Assembly: GCA_030950285.1 (NCBI GenBank)
Contig: JAUZRR010000014.1
Location: forward strand, 16,906-80,905
Source of the DNA: Planctomycetota bacterium
GTDB lineage: Bacteria; Planctomycetota; Phycisphaerae; Phycisphaerales; UBA1924
DNA length: 64,000 bases
Direction: 5' to 3'
A model generated the notes under the pieces. The model ran no database searches, was not told where the DNA came from, and worked only from the letters and a program-made list of their open reading frames with translations. Position numbers and translations under genes: made by a program. This document shows, piece after piece, positions 42,174 to 50,162 of the stretch. Within the stretch, counting starts at the first letter, position 1. The number at the start of each line of letters is the position of its first letter.

Positions 42174-44003
42174 ATGTGCGGAATCATTGCGTATATCGGG
42201 AGCCGGCCGGCAGAGCCCTTGCTGATCGAGGGATTGAAGCGTTTGGAGTACCGGGGGTACGACTCGTCGGGGATCGCGACGATCGAGAAGGACACGGTTC
42301 GGGTTGCGAGATCGGTCGGTCGGGTCGGCGAGTTGGAGGAGCACCTGGACGGGTTGGGCGGGCACTCTGGCACGCTGGGGATCGCGCACACGCGTTGGGC
42401 GACGCACGGCAGCGTGACCGAGGCGAACTGCCACCCGCACCGCGACGACCGCCACGGGATCGCGCTGGTCCACAACGGGATTATCGAGAACTACTCGTCG
42501 TTGCGGATTTATCTCGAAGAGCGTGGGCACACGTTTACGAGCGAGACCGACACCGAGGTGCTGGTCATGCTCATCGGCGAGTTGTACGAGGACGATCTGG
42601 AGCGGGCGGTGAAGGCGGCGTTGCGTGAGGTGACTGGTGCGTACGCGATCGCGGTGGTGTGCGAGAAGGAGCCGGACACGTTGGTGGTCGCGCGGAAGGG
42701 GTCGCCGTTGATGGTGGGGGTGGGCAACGGGGAGTATGTCGTTGCGTCTGATGCCTCGGCGATCGTGGCGCACACGAGCCAGGCGTTCCCGCTGGAGGAC
42801 TACAACGTGGTGCGGATATCGCGTGAGGGTTTCCATACCAGCACGATCGACGATGCGCCGGTGACGCCGGAGATTAGCCAGCTCGAGCTTGATCTTGAGC
42901 AGATCGAGCTTGGGACCTACAGCCACTTCATGCAGAAGGAGATCTTCGAGCAGCCCAAGGTGCTGGCGACGACGCTGCGGGGTCGGATCGAGCGCAACGA
43001 GGGGCGGATTGTGCTGGGTGGGTTGGCGAAGTTCTCCAAGGAGCTGGTCAAGGCGCGTCGGTTCATTCTGACTGCGCAGGGGACGGCGTTGCACGCGGCG
43101 ATGATCGGGGAGTATCTGCTGGAGGACCTGGCGAAGATCTCTGCGGAGGTGGAGTTTGGCAGCGAGTTTCGGTATCGCAACCCGATCATCGAGGAGAACA
43201 CGGTGGTTGTCGGGGTGAGCCAGTCGGGCGAGACGGCCGACACGCTGAGCGCGGTGATCGAGGCGAAGGACCGGGGGGCGTTGTCGCTGGGGGTGGTGAA
43301 TGTGGTGGGCTCTTCGATGGCGCGGGAGACCGACGCGGGGGTGTACCTGCGGGTGGGCCCGGAGATCGGGGTGGCGAGCACGAAGGCGTTTACGGGTCAG
43401 GTGATGGTGCTGACGATGCTGGCGTTGCACATGGCGCGGCGTCGGTTTATGGCGCCGGAGGTTTGTGCGCGGTGTCTGGACCAACTGGCGACGGTGCCGG
43501 AGAAGATCGAGCGGGCGCTCGAGACCAACGACCGGGTGCGGCAGGTGACCGAGCGGTATGTGGACCGTGACAACTGGCTGTTTTTGGGTCGGGGGTACAA
43601 CTATCCGACGGCGTTGGAGGGTGCGCTCAAGCTCAAGGAGATTAGTTATATTCACGCTGAGGGGATGCCGGCGGCGGAGATGAAGCACGGCCCGATCGCG
43701 CTGATTGATGACGGGATGCCGGCGGTCTTTATTGCAAACCAAGGGCGGCAGTACGAGAAGGTGATGAGCAACATCGCCGAGGTCCGCAGCCGGGGCGGGC
43801 ACGTGATCGCGGTCGCGACCGAGGGGGACACCGAGATCACCAAGGTGGCTGAGGAAGTGCTGTTTATCCCCGAGTGCGAGGAGTTTTTGAGCCCGATGCT
43901 GGCGGTTGTGCCTTTGCAGCTGATGGCGTATCACGCGGCGGTGCTGCGTGGGCACGACGTGGACAAGCCGAGGAACCTGGCGAAGAGTGTGACGGTGGAA
44001 TAA
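42174..44003 (+). CDS. glmS: Glutamine--fructose-6-phosphate aminotransferase
   Basis: 609 residues. Makes glucosamine 6-phosphate, first step to UDP-GlcNAc for cell wall and glycans. Cys2 after MCGIIAYIG is the glutaminase nucleophile; THGSVTEANCHPH and HNGIIENY complete the N-terminal domain. Two SIS domains follow (SQSGETADTLSA; MKHGPIALIDDG), ending in DKPRNLAKSVTVE. ATG at 42174 has GGAGGCGAGT upstream. The cysteine-rich cassette starts only 22-60 bp downstream, with its own predicted promoter. Confidence 0.95.
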   Translation: MCGIIAYIGSRPAEPLLIEGLKRLEYRGYDSSGIATIEKDTVRVARSVGRVGELEEHLDGLGGHSGTLGIAHTRWATHGSVTEANCHPHRDDRHGIALVHNGIIENYSSLRIYLEERGHTFTSETDTEVLVMLIGELYEDDLERAVKAALREVTGAYAIAVVCEKEPDTLVVARKGSPLMVGVGNGEYVVASDASAIVAHTSQAFPLEDYNVVRISREGFHTSTIDDAPVTPEISQLELDLEQIELGTYSHFMQKEIFEQPKVLATTLRGRIERNEGRIVLGGLAKFSKELVKARRFILTAQGTALHAAMIGEYLLEDLAKISAEVEFGSEFRYRNPIIEENTVVVGVSQSGETADTLSAVIEAKDRGALSLGVVNVVGSSMARETDAGVYLRVGPEIGVASTKAFTGQVMVLTMLALHMARRRFMAPEVCARCLDQLATVPEKIERALETNDRVRQVTERYVDRDNWLFLGRGYNYPTALEGALKLKEISYIHAEGMPAAEMKHGPIALIDDGMPAVFIANQGRQYEKVMSNIAEVRSRGGHVIAVATEGDTEITKVAEEVLFIPECEEFLSPMLAVVPLQLMAYHAAVLRGHDVDKPRNLAKSVTVE

Positions 44004-44024
44004 AAAATCACATTTAGCAGTATG

Positions 44025-44053
44025 TTAGGTTACCTCTCGGGGGGGGGTATATT
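44025..44053 (+). promoter_or_regulatory. Predicted promoter with nine-G spacer
   Basis: TTAGGT (44025-44030) and TATATT (44048-44053) are 17 bases apart; the last nine spacer bases are G (44039-44047). The -35 is weak, the -10 good. It faces the cysteine-rich cassette at 44060-46337. Same design as 1498-1528 and 60445-60475. Confidence 0.45.
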
Positions 44054-44059
44054 GGTGAC

Positions 44060-44242
44060 ATGGGCCGGATGATTGCAGCATGGGTCGGGGCTGTGGCAGC
44101 CGTTGGGGTGGGAACAACCGCGGGCGCGTTTTTGGCTTTGAATCAGCAACTCGGTGTCAGGATCGGTGAGCTTCAGTCATCCGAAGTGCTTTGTGGTGTT
44201 CCGGTACGTGTCGAGTTGCCGATCAAGAATAGGAATCTCTGA
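44060..44242 (+). CDS. Small membrane peptide at the head of the cysteine-rich cassette
   Basis: 60 residues: MGRMIAAWVGAVAAVGVGTT then GAFLALNQQLGVRIG, one probable membrane helix or signal peptide, ending in PIKNRNL. No family recognised. It begins seven bases after the predicted -10, so translation would be almost leaderless; the assignment is uncertain. It may be a leader peptide whose translation affects the downstream genes. Confidence 0.4.
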   Translation: MGRMIAAWVGAVAAVGVGTTAGAFLALNQQLGVRIGELQSSEVLCGVPVRVELPIKNRNL

Positions 44243-44244
44243 AG

Positions 44245-44370
44245 ATGTGTCGGATCAATCTGCCGGGGGTTGAGGTGCAGGCGGATGGGCATATTGGAGA
44301 CTTGGTGCTGACCATTGGTGATGGGGACAGCCCGAATTGGTGGGGGCCGCTCGTCGTAAGGGATTTTTAA
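44245..44370 (+). CDS. Possible 41-residue peptide
   Basis: ATG 44245 (MCRINLPGVEVQADGHIGDL) to TAA 44370, two bases after the stop of the previous ORF, with residues VVRDF at the end. GAAG lies just upstream. Only spacing and frame support it; it could be a non-coding leader. In-frame with nothing conserved. Confidence 0.3.
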   Translation: MCRINLPGVEVQADGHIGDLVLTIGDGDSPNWWGPLVVRDF

Positions 44371-44383
44371 GAAAAGGTTGAAA

Positions 44384-44617
44384 ATGAAGCGGCGTGCTTA
44401 TCTGTCGGTGTCTTTGGTTGTTGTGGCGTTTGTGTGCGTTTTGCCCTCGATGTTGTTGGCGCAGCAATCGAAGTGTGTGCCGGGCAGTTTTTGTGCTGGC
44501 GAGCCTTGCCAGAAAGATCCGGCCGGGCCGCTTGCGACCTGCAACTGTTGCCCGATCGGTGGTGGGATGTGGGTGTGTTGTGATAATGTAGCGTGTGGTG
44601 ACTGCATTGTTGAATGA
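44384..44617 (+). CDS. Secreted cysteine-rich peptide (cassette A)
   Basis: 77 residues. A signal peptide (MKRRAYLSVSLVVVAFVCVLP to MLLAQQ) precedes a mature part of about 50 residues with ten Cys in the order C-x5-C-x4-C-x10-C-x-CC-x8-CC-x5-C-x2-C. The even count suggests five disulfides after export. No known family. AAGGTTG precedes the ATG at 44384. Functionally matched by the peptide at 60536. It is followed by a membrane-anchored protein and a pseudopilin. Confidence 0.7.
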   Translation: MKRRAYLSVSLVVVAFVCVLPSMLLAQQSKCVPGSFCAGEPCQKDPAGPLATCNCCPIGGGMWVCCDNVACGDCIVE

Positions 44618-44671
44618 CGGATGTTGCGTATCTACGTTTCGATATTTGCTTGGAGATAGGGGGTTGTTTCT

Positions 44672-45538
44672 GTGCAGATTCGATGTTCCAGCAAGATTGT
44701 GTGGGTTGTCGTATTGGCAATCTGTAGCGCTGGCATAGCTTTCGCGCTGCTTCGTCCTCGTCCGGTTGATCCTTCGCTCACGACGGTATCGAGGCCGTGG
44801 GGGCCTCCTAAAGAGCACGCAAAGACTCTTTCCGGGGCGACGACGATTGATGCTGGAAAGAGAGAGATGGTTTCGTCTGTGATCGACACTGCGGTAGCGG
44901 GTGTAGATGGCGCTTTGACGCACATGCCGAGTGATGCGCGTGGGGCGTTGGTCGAGACGCTTGCTGGTTATATTGGAGCATTGACTGCGGCTGGGCCGGA
45001 GGCGTATTTGCTTCTTTCTGAATCAGAACCGACAGTGTGGATCGGGCCTTCGGCTCGAGCATGGTCGGCGATCGATGCTGCAATGATGCACCTGTACGGA
45101 GAGCCGGCGGATCGGACTCGTCCGAAGGAGGTACTGCGGGCGTTGCTCACGAGTCATCGCTTTGCAGAGGGTCGGCGGTACGCGCGGATGGGGTCTGACG
45201 ATCGTGGGCTTCGTGTGCTCGTTGGGTTTGGGCGTACAGCGGGGGATCTCCAGCGTGCGTTGATCTATGAGGAAGATGGGTCTGATGCGTATTCTTATTG
45301 GACCGGGGGCGGCTCGCACACGATCCGGTTCCGGGAGCCGCGTCTTTCGCCTGAGGAGGTGGTACGGTCCCACAATGAAATCCTCTTTGCCCAGGCTGCG
45401 ATTATGCTTATGACAGAGGAGGGAAAGCCTGGTGTTTGGCACAGCACATGGTACTGGGATCCTGATGCTGGGATATGGCTCAACTCTTCAAGTCTTGTTG
45501 AGAGCTTCTATGCAGCGGCGCACGGTATGTATTATTGA
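44672..45538 (+). CDS. Membrane-anchored exported-domain protein (cassette A)
   Basis: 288 residues, GTG start at 44672 after GGAGATAGGGGG. One N-terminal helix (IVWVVVLAICSAGIAFALL), then a large exported domain with few cysteines. The middle is helical (MVSSVIDTAVAGVDGALTHM), the C-terminal part has beta character (ALIYEEDGSDAYSYWTGG) and ends STWYWDPDAGIWLNSSS. No family recognised. Size, topology and a C-terminal S[TW]-x-DP-x5-W element correspond to the gene at 60808. It overlaps the pseudopilin start by 29 bp. Confidence 0.7.
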   Translation: MQIRCSSKIVWVVVLAICSAGIAFALLRPRPVDPSLTTVSRPWGPPKEHAKTLSGATTIDAGKREMVSSVIDTAVAGVDGALTHMPSDARGALVETLAGYIGALTAAGPEAYLLLSESEPTVWIGPSARAWSAIDAAMMHLYGEPADRTRPKEVLRALLTSHRFAEGRRYARMGSDDRGLRVLVGFGRTAGDLQRALIYEEDGSDAYSYWTGGGSHTIRFREPRLSPEEVVRSHNEILFAQAAIMLMTEEGKPGVWHSTWYWDPDAGIWLNSSSLVESFYAAAHGMYY

Positions 45539-46337
45539 AAGACGTGGTTTCACGCTAATCGAAATGCTTGTTTCGATCGCGATCGTCACGGTGCTGATGT
45601 CATTGGCAATCCCGTCGCTTCGGGCGGCACGGCTCGGGGCTGAATCGTCGGTGTGTCTTTCGCAGTTGCGTGGCCTCGGGCAGGGCTTGGCGATGGAAGC
45701 GGGACAAAACGGGGGCATCTGGATGAACCTGTTCGATTCGGACATGGATGCATCTACATTTTCGTTTGTTGCTGGCCAAGTGGAGTATGAAACGCCATAT
45801 TTTGGACAAGTACGACTGTGGCCCGGAGGCTTGATCGGGACGCTGTGGGAAGAGGGCGACCCGGCGGAGGTCTGGACGTGCCCCGCGGTGCTGAGAAAGG
45901 GGTACGGACTTTCTTCTGGTTCCGAACAGTTGGAGCGGCAGCCCGCTGACGGCGGGATCGCGAGTTATTTCTATTCGCCCGGGTTATTCAGCGACTGGAA
46001 GTTGTGGGATCCGGAGGAGCCGGGAAGGCTGGACGATCCTGATCGTTTTCGTCGTCGAGTGGGCGTGCACGAAGTCCGGTTCCCTTCACGGAAGGCGAGT
46101 ATGGCGGAGGTTGCTGACTTTCACGGTCGGCGCATTCTTCTCGCGTCCAATCCCGGTATTTCTGCTCTCTCGGTGTTGCTGTGTGACGGGCATGTGCAGC
46201 GGGTCCGGGCAACGGATGCTGCGGTGACGCTCCCGACCCGTTTTATGTTTGATGTCGATCCGGAGCCAGAAGTTGTTCCGTTTCTTGGCACACCATATGG
46301 TGTGCATGGTGATGACTTTGGTCTACAAGAGCCCTGA
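45510..46337 (+). CDS. Pseudopilin-like protein (cassette A)
   Basis: 275 residues. The leader MQRRTVCIIERRG|FTLIEMLVSIAIVTVLM is a type IV prepilin signal with Glu5. The globular part contains NPGISALSVLLCDGHVQRV, the H-x9-DG element of the pseudopilins abundant in planctomycetes. These are type II-secretion-like fibres or fibre-associated proteins. Translation start overlaps the previous gene, so the two are coupled. The mature part has only four cysteines. Confidence 0.8.
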   Translation: MQRRTVCIIERRGFTLIEMLVSIAIVTVLMSLAIPSLRAARLGAESSVCLSQLRGLGQGLAMEAGQNGGIWMNLFDSDMDASTFSFVAGQVEYETPYFGQVRLWPGGLIGTLWEEGDPAEVWTCPAVLRKGYGLSSGSEQLERQPADGGIASYFYSPGLFSDWKLWDPEEPGRLDDPDRFRRRVGVHEVRFPSRKASMAEVADFHGRRILLASNPGISALSVLLCDGHVQRVRATDAAVTLPTRFMFDVDPEPEVVPFLGTPYGVHGDDFGLQEP

Positions 46338-46347
46338 GGGACTGGTC

Positions 46348-46740
46348 TTATTGTCGGTTCGGGTCGGTGTAGCCTTGCTTGACGTTTGCGGCCATGCCGG
46401 CGGATGTTTCGGAGACTTTGACAACCTGGCTTCGGCGTGCGAAGACGAGGGTGAGCGGGGGTTCGTCGCCGGAGCGGATGAGGAGGGTGTCGCCGGCCTT
46501 GCCGCTGAATCGGATGGTGCTGTCTGGGAGGACCTTTTGCTCGATGCCGATGGTGGTCGGGGCGGCGTTGTCTTGCGACTGGGTGTAGGCGACCATGATC
46601 GGATCGTCGGTGTGGTTGGCGACGACCATCTCGGTTCTCGGGTTGTTGCCGGTGAGTGTTGCGCAGGCGGCAAGACTCAGGCATGAGACGAGAGCGAGGG
46701 GCGTGAGGATTCTGGAAGCGGTGTGGGGGATGCGGGGCAT
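46348..46740 (-). CDS. Small lipoprotein 1
   Basis: 130 residues; lipobox LSLAAC after a signal peptide. Mature part is all-beta: MVVANHTDDPIMVAYTQ, VLPDSTIRFSGKAGDTLLIRS. The order of elements is the same as in the neighbouring lipoprotein at 46807. No family name known. Convergent with the pseudopilin gene, only 10 bp between stops. Confidence 0.7.
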   Translation of the reverse strand: MPRIPHTASRILTPLALVSCLSLAACATLTGNNPRTEMVVANHTDDPIMVAYTQSQDNAAPTTIGIEQKVLPDSTIRFSGKAGDTLLIRSGDEPPLTLVFARRSQVVKVSETSAGMAANVKQGYTDPNRQ

Positions 46741-46806
46741 GGTGTGGTCTCCGGCTGACGCCCGGGAAGCGCGGCGGCTTTGGGGTGAGCATTGCGGCGA
46801 TTGGTG

Positions 46807-47334
46807 TCAGTTGGTCGGGTCTTCGATGAGGTCGATGATCTCTTCGGTGGCGGGTTCTTCGGTGGTTGATTCGTCGAGTTCGATGGCGGGGAGCACTTCG
46901 TCGGTGGCGGGTGCTTCGTGTGATTCGGTTGTGTCGGTCTGGGTTTCCGGTTGGGCATCGGCGGGGGCGTCTTGCTCGACGACCTGCGGGGCATCCTGTT
47001 CGACGCCGGCGATGGTGACCTCGACGTCGGAGTCGTAGACATCGATGGTGGTGAGAGCCCGTCGTGGGAGTTCGATGTCGTGGGCGATGCCTTGGCTGAC
47101 GACGCGGGCGAGGACGGGGCCGTTGGTGGCGCCGGACCAGCCGATGGAGCCACCCGGGGCGAGGACAGCGTTGCCGATCTCGCGTTGGCGGGTGCCTTTG
47201 AGGATGGTTATCTGGACGCTTTGTGCGGAGGCGTTACGGACAGCGGTGTCGTAGCTGTAGCAGCCTCCGGCGAGGATTGGGAGCGCCAGCAGGGTTGCCA
47301 GAGCGAGAGGGGCGGTTGGTCGTGGGCGTGGCAT
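46807..47334 (-). CDS. Small lipoprotein 2 with acidic tail
   Basis: 175 residues from ATG 47334 (GGAGAACG upstream). Lipobox LAGGC; mature beta domain (AVRNASAQSVQITILKG, VLAPGGSIGWSGAT) then an acidic Glu/Asp/Thr-rich tail with EQDAPQVVEQDAPADAQPE repeats. Probably a distant paralogue of the protein at 46348 and likely co-transcribed, 66 bp upstream of it. Confidence 0.7.
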   Translation of the reverse strand: MPRPRPTAPLALATLLALPILAGGCYSYDTAVRNASAQSVQITILKGTRQREIGNAVLAPGGSIGWSGATNGPVLARVVSQGIAHDIELPRRALTTIDVYDSDVEVTIAGVEQDAPQVVEQDAPADAQPETQTDTTESHEAPATDEVLPAIELDESTTEEPATEEIIDLIEDPTN

Positions 47335-47455
47335 GGTCGTTCTCCGGGCTGTGTCCGCAGCGATGGCTGGGGCGGCACTGGGAGGATATCGGCTCGATGG
47401 GGTGCGGGCTTTGAGGGGAGTGGGTTGTGGTGCGGGTGTGTGTTTGAGGCGGGTA

Positions 47456-48331
47456 TTACACGGGCTCTGCAAGCACTCGGGTTTGCGCGGGTTGTGCTGT
47501 GGGGTTCAGGCTGTGGATTGTCGGCTTTGCATCCACAAGGCGCTTTGCCATGATTTCGATCGCTTCGGTGTTGCTGTCGATGAGGACGGCGTCGCGGCCG
47601 TGTTTCCACGCGGCTTCGCCGGTTGTGCCGCTGCCGGCGAAGAAGTCGAGGACTCGGTCGCCGGGGTTGGAATGGACGGTGACGATGCGTTCGAGGACGC
47701 GGATGGGTTTCTGGGTGGGGTAGCCGGTTTTCTCTTTGCCGGTGGGGCTGACGATGGTGTTCCACCAGACGTCGGTTGGTGTTTTGCCGATCGCGGCTTT
47801 TTCTGCGCCGACGAGCCCGGGCGCCATGTAGGGGATGCGGTCGATCGCGTCGTAGTTGAAGGTGTAGTGTTTGGGGTCATTGGCGTACCAGAAGATGGTG
47901 TCGTGCTTGGCTGACCAGCGTTTCTTGGAGCGTGCGCCGTAGTCGTATGACCAGATGATTTCGTTGATGAAGCACTCGCGGCCGAAGATTTGGTCGAGGA
48001 GAATCTTGCAGTAGTGGGATTCGCGCGGGTCGATATGAAAGAAGAGTGAGCCTTCGGGGGTGAGGAGCCGCTTTGCTTCGCGCATGCGGGGCTCGATGAA
48101 GGCGAGGTAGTCGTCGAAGGTGTCGTCGTAAGCCTTTGAGCCGACGACGACGGAGGTGTAGCGTTGTCCTTTGAATCCGGTGCGGTCGCCGTCGGCGTCT
48201 CGGTAGGTTTTGAGTTGGGTGCGGGCTTGTGACTTGCCGGTGTTGAAGGGCGGGTCGATGTAGATGAGTTCGAAGGACGCGTCGTCGAAGCCCGCGAGGA
48301 TGTCGAGGTTGTTGCCGAAGTGGATGTCCAT
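47456..48331 (-). CDS. Orphan DNA methyltransferase (adenine or N4-cytosine, beta-type order)
   Basis: 291 residues. Catalytic motif DPPF lies near the N-terminus (ELIYIDPPFNTGKS) and the SAM loop FAGSGTTGEAA near the C-terminus (VLDFFAGSGTTG), the beta order of CcrM-like and M.HinfI-like enzymes. No restriction gene or specificity subunit is nearby, so it is likely a solitary methylase used in regulation or repair. Unlike CcrM it has no C-terminal recognition domain. Target sequence unknown. Confidence 0.85.
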   Translation of the reverse strand: MDIHFGNNLDILAGFDDASFELIYIDPPFNTGKSQARTQLKTYRDADGDRTGFKGQRYTSVVVGSKAYDDTFDDYLAFIEPRMREAKRLLTPEGSLFFHIDPRESHYCKILLDQIFGRECFINEIIWSYDYGARSKKRWSAKHDTIFWYANDPKHYTFNYDAIDRIPYMAPGLVGAEKAAIGKTPTDVWWNTIVSPTGKEKTGYPTQKPIRVLERIVTVHSNPGDRVLDFFAGSGTTGEAAWKHGRDAVLIDSNTEAIEIMAKRLVDAKPTIHSLNPTAQPAQTRVLAEPV

Positions 48332-48357
48332 ATCGGGAGCGTAGCAGGCCGGGTGCT

Positions 48358-49647
48358 CTAGCGGTCGAGTTCTGCGGCGACGACGTTGAGGGAGCCGAGG
48401 ACGGCGACGGTGTCTGCGAGCATGTGGCCTTCGAGGAGTTTTGCGATGACCTGGTAGTTGATAAAGCTCGGGGGTCGGGTTCGGGCGCGGAAGGCGCGGG
48501 AGGTGCCGTCGGCGACGACGTAGAAGCCGAGTTCGCCGTTGGCGGTTTCGTGTGCGGTGTAGACCTCACCGACGGGGACTTCCCAGCCTCGGTTGGTCAT
48601 GATGAGCTCGAAGTGCTGGATGAGCCCTTCGATTGAGCCGTAGACCTCTCTTTTGTCGGGCTTGACGGCTTTGGAATCGACGCCGATGTTGGGCGAGCCG
48701 GGTGGGATGTTGTCGATAAGTTGGGCGATGATTTTGACGGATTGTTTGATTTCTTCGGCGCGGACGAGGAAGCGGCTGTAGACGTCGCCTTCGTGTGCGA
48801 TGGGGACGCTGAACTTGACGGCTTCGGCACCGTTGCCGTCCCAGTTGTCGGCGTAGCAGAGGTAGGGGATGTCTTTGCGGAGGTCTCGTTTGATGCCGCT
48901 GGCGCGGGCGAGTGGTCCTGACATGGACCATGCGGTTGCTTCGTCTCCCGAGATGATGCCGATGCCCTGGGTTCGGTCCATGAAGATTCGGTTGCGGAGG
49001 ACGAGGGTTTCGAGATCGTCGACTGCTTTGAGGGCGTCGTTGTAGAGGAAGTTTTTGATGATACGTTGGAACTGGGCTTCGTCTGGGAGGTCTTGCATGA
49101 GGCCGCCGACTCGGGTCCAGTCTGGGTGGTAGCGTTGGCCGGAGATGTAGTCGTAGATGTCGTAGGAGGCTTCGCGTGAGTTGAATGCGTAGAGGAATCC
49201 GGTGAAGGCGCCGAGGTCGAGTGCGGCAGCACCGATGCAGAGGAGGTGGTCCTGGATGCGGCCGATCTCTGCCATGATGGTGCGGAGGACTTTGCAGCGT
49301 GGGTTGATCTCGATATCGAGGAGGTTCTCGATTGTGGCGTGCCAGCAGATGTTGTTGGAGATGCTGGAGAGGTAGTTCATGCGGCTGGTGATGGAGACGT
49401 ACTGGTTGTAGTCGAGGTGCTCGCCGAGCTTTTCGAAGCCTGAGTGGAGGTAGCCGATGTGGGGTGTGCATCGGGCGATGCGTTCGCCGTCGAGTTCGAG
49501 GACGAGGCGGAGTGTGGTGTGTGTGGCGGGGTGCTGGGGGCCGAAGTTGAGAACCCAGCGGTCGCCGGTATCGACGTGGTCGCCGAGGTATTCGGTGTTG
49601 TCGGCATCGACTGTGAAACCCTGTTCGGGCTTGAGTGTGTACGGCAT
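48358..49647 (-). CDS. nuoD: NADH-quinone oxidoreductase subunit D
   Basis: 429 residues, the 49-kDa subunit that forms the quinone pocket. NFGPQHPATHTTLRL, HIGYLHSGFEKLGEH, GARGIYD-like region, DWDGNGAEAVKF-type, RTRPPSFINYQ and DTVAVLGSLNVVAAELDR at the end are canonical. No nuoC or nuoE next to it; DNA methylase gene lies downstream, a 190-bp gap upstream. Confidence 0.95.
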   Translation of the reverse strand: MPYTLKPEQGFTVDADNTEYLGDHVDTGDRWVLNFGPQHPATHTTLRLVLELDGERIARCTPHIGYLHSGFEKLGEHLDYNQYVSITSRMNYLSSISNNICWHATIENLLDIEINPRCKVLRTIMAEIGRIQDHLLCIGAAALDLGAFTGFLYAFNSREASYDIYDYISGQRYHPDWTRVGGLMQDLPDEAQFQRIIKNFLYNDALKAVDDLETLVLRNRIFMDRTQGIGIISGDEATAWSMSGPLARASGIKRDLRKDIPYLCYADNWDGNGAEAVKFSVPIAHEGDVYSRFLVRAEEIKQSVKIIAQLIDNIPPGSPNIGVDSKAVKPDKREVYGSIEGLIQHFELIMTNRGWEVPVGEVYTAHETANGELGFYVVADGTSRAFRARTRPPSFINYQVIAKLLEGHMLADTVAVLGSLNVVAAELDR

Positions 49648-49838
49648 CCGTTTACCCTTCTGTGCGGTCTCGGGCGGCGTGGTGCGGCCGGAGGGGAGGT
49701 CGGGGCAACTGTAGCCGGGCGGTGGGTGGCATGGGCGAGCAAGCTGTCTCTATGGAAGGGGCGGCGGTTCGGGGTTGGCGGCTCTTGGTGGGGTGAGCGT
49801 GGCGTGTGTGCGGCGTGCGGGCGTGCTTATAGTGTGGG

Positions 49839-50162
49839 ATGGTTCGGGGAAGTCTTTGGGCGGTGATTGCGCGGCGGAGTTCGGCGTCGGCTTATGGCCG
49901 ATGGCGGGGGGGGGATGGTGCGCCGGGGCGGGGGAGGATGCACGGGCTGGTTGACGCGGCCGGGCGGTTGCCTCAGCCGACGATGGTCGAGCAGCTGGCG
50001 GTCTCGATTGCCGATCGGCTGCCGGGGGTGGTGGTCGTGGTGCTCGGGCAGCGGGGCGTGCTTGGGCTGGCGCGGGTCGTTGCTTTGCCGTTTCGGGTGG
50101 TTGGGGCTGTGGGGCGGATGTTCGTGCGATCTCCCGGGTTGTGTTCGGAGCGTCGGGCATGA
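49839..50162 (+). CDS. Small hypothetical protein coupled to the next gene
   Basis: 107 residues, ATG 49839. The last 70 residues contain a hydrophobic stretch (LPGVVVVVLGQRGVLGLARV). No family known. Its stop overlaps the next start by 4 bp (ATGA), which supports real translation. The N-terminal half is Arg/Gly-rich. Confidence 0.45.
   Translation: MVRGSLWAVIARRSSASAYGRWRGGDGAPGRGRMHGLVDAAGRLPQPTMVEQLAVSIADRLPGVVVVVLGQRGVLGLARVVALPFRVVGAVGRMFVRSPGLCSERRA

Noticed and set aside
41754..43955. A 733-codon open frame antisense to glmS
   Set aside because: Arg/His-rich shadow of a clear glmS gene; no domain.
44384..45538. Lanthipeptide or sactipeptide cluster
   Set aside because: No LanB/M, radical SAM, YcaO or peptidase-transporter gene is near; the Cys-rich peptides have Sec signals rather than RiPP leaders.
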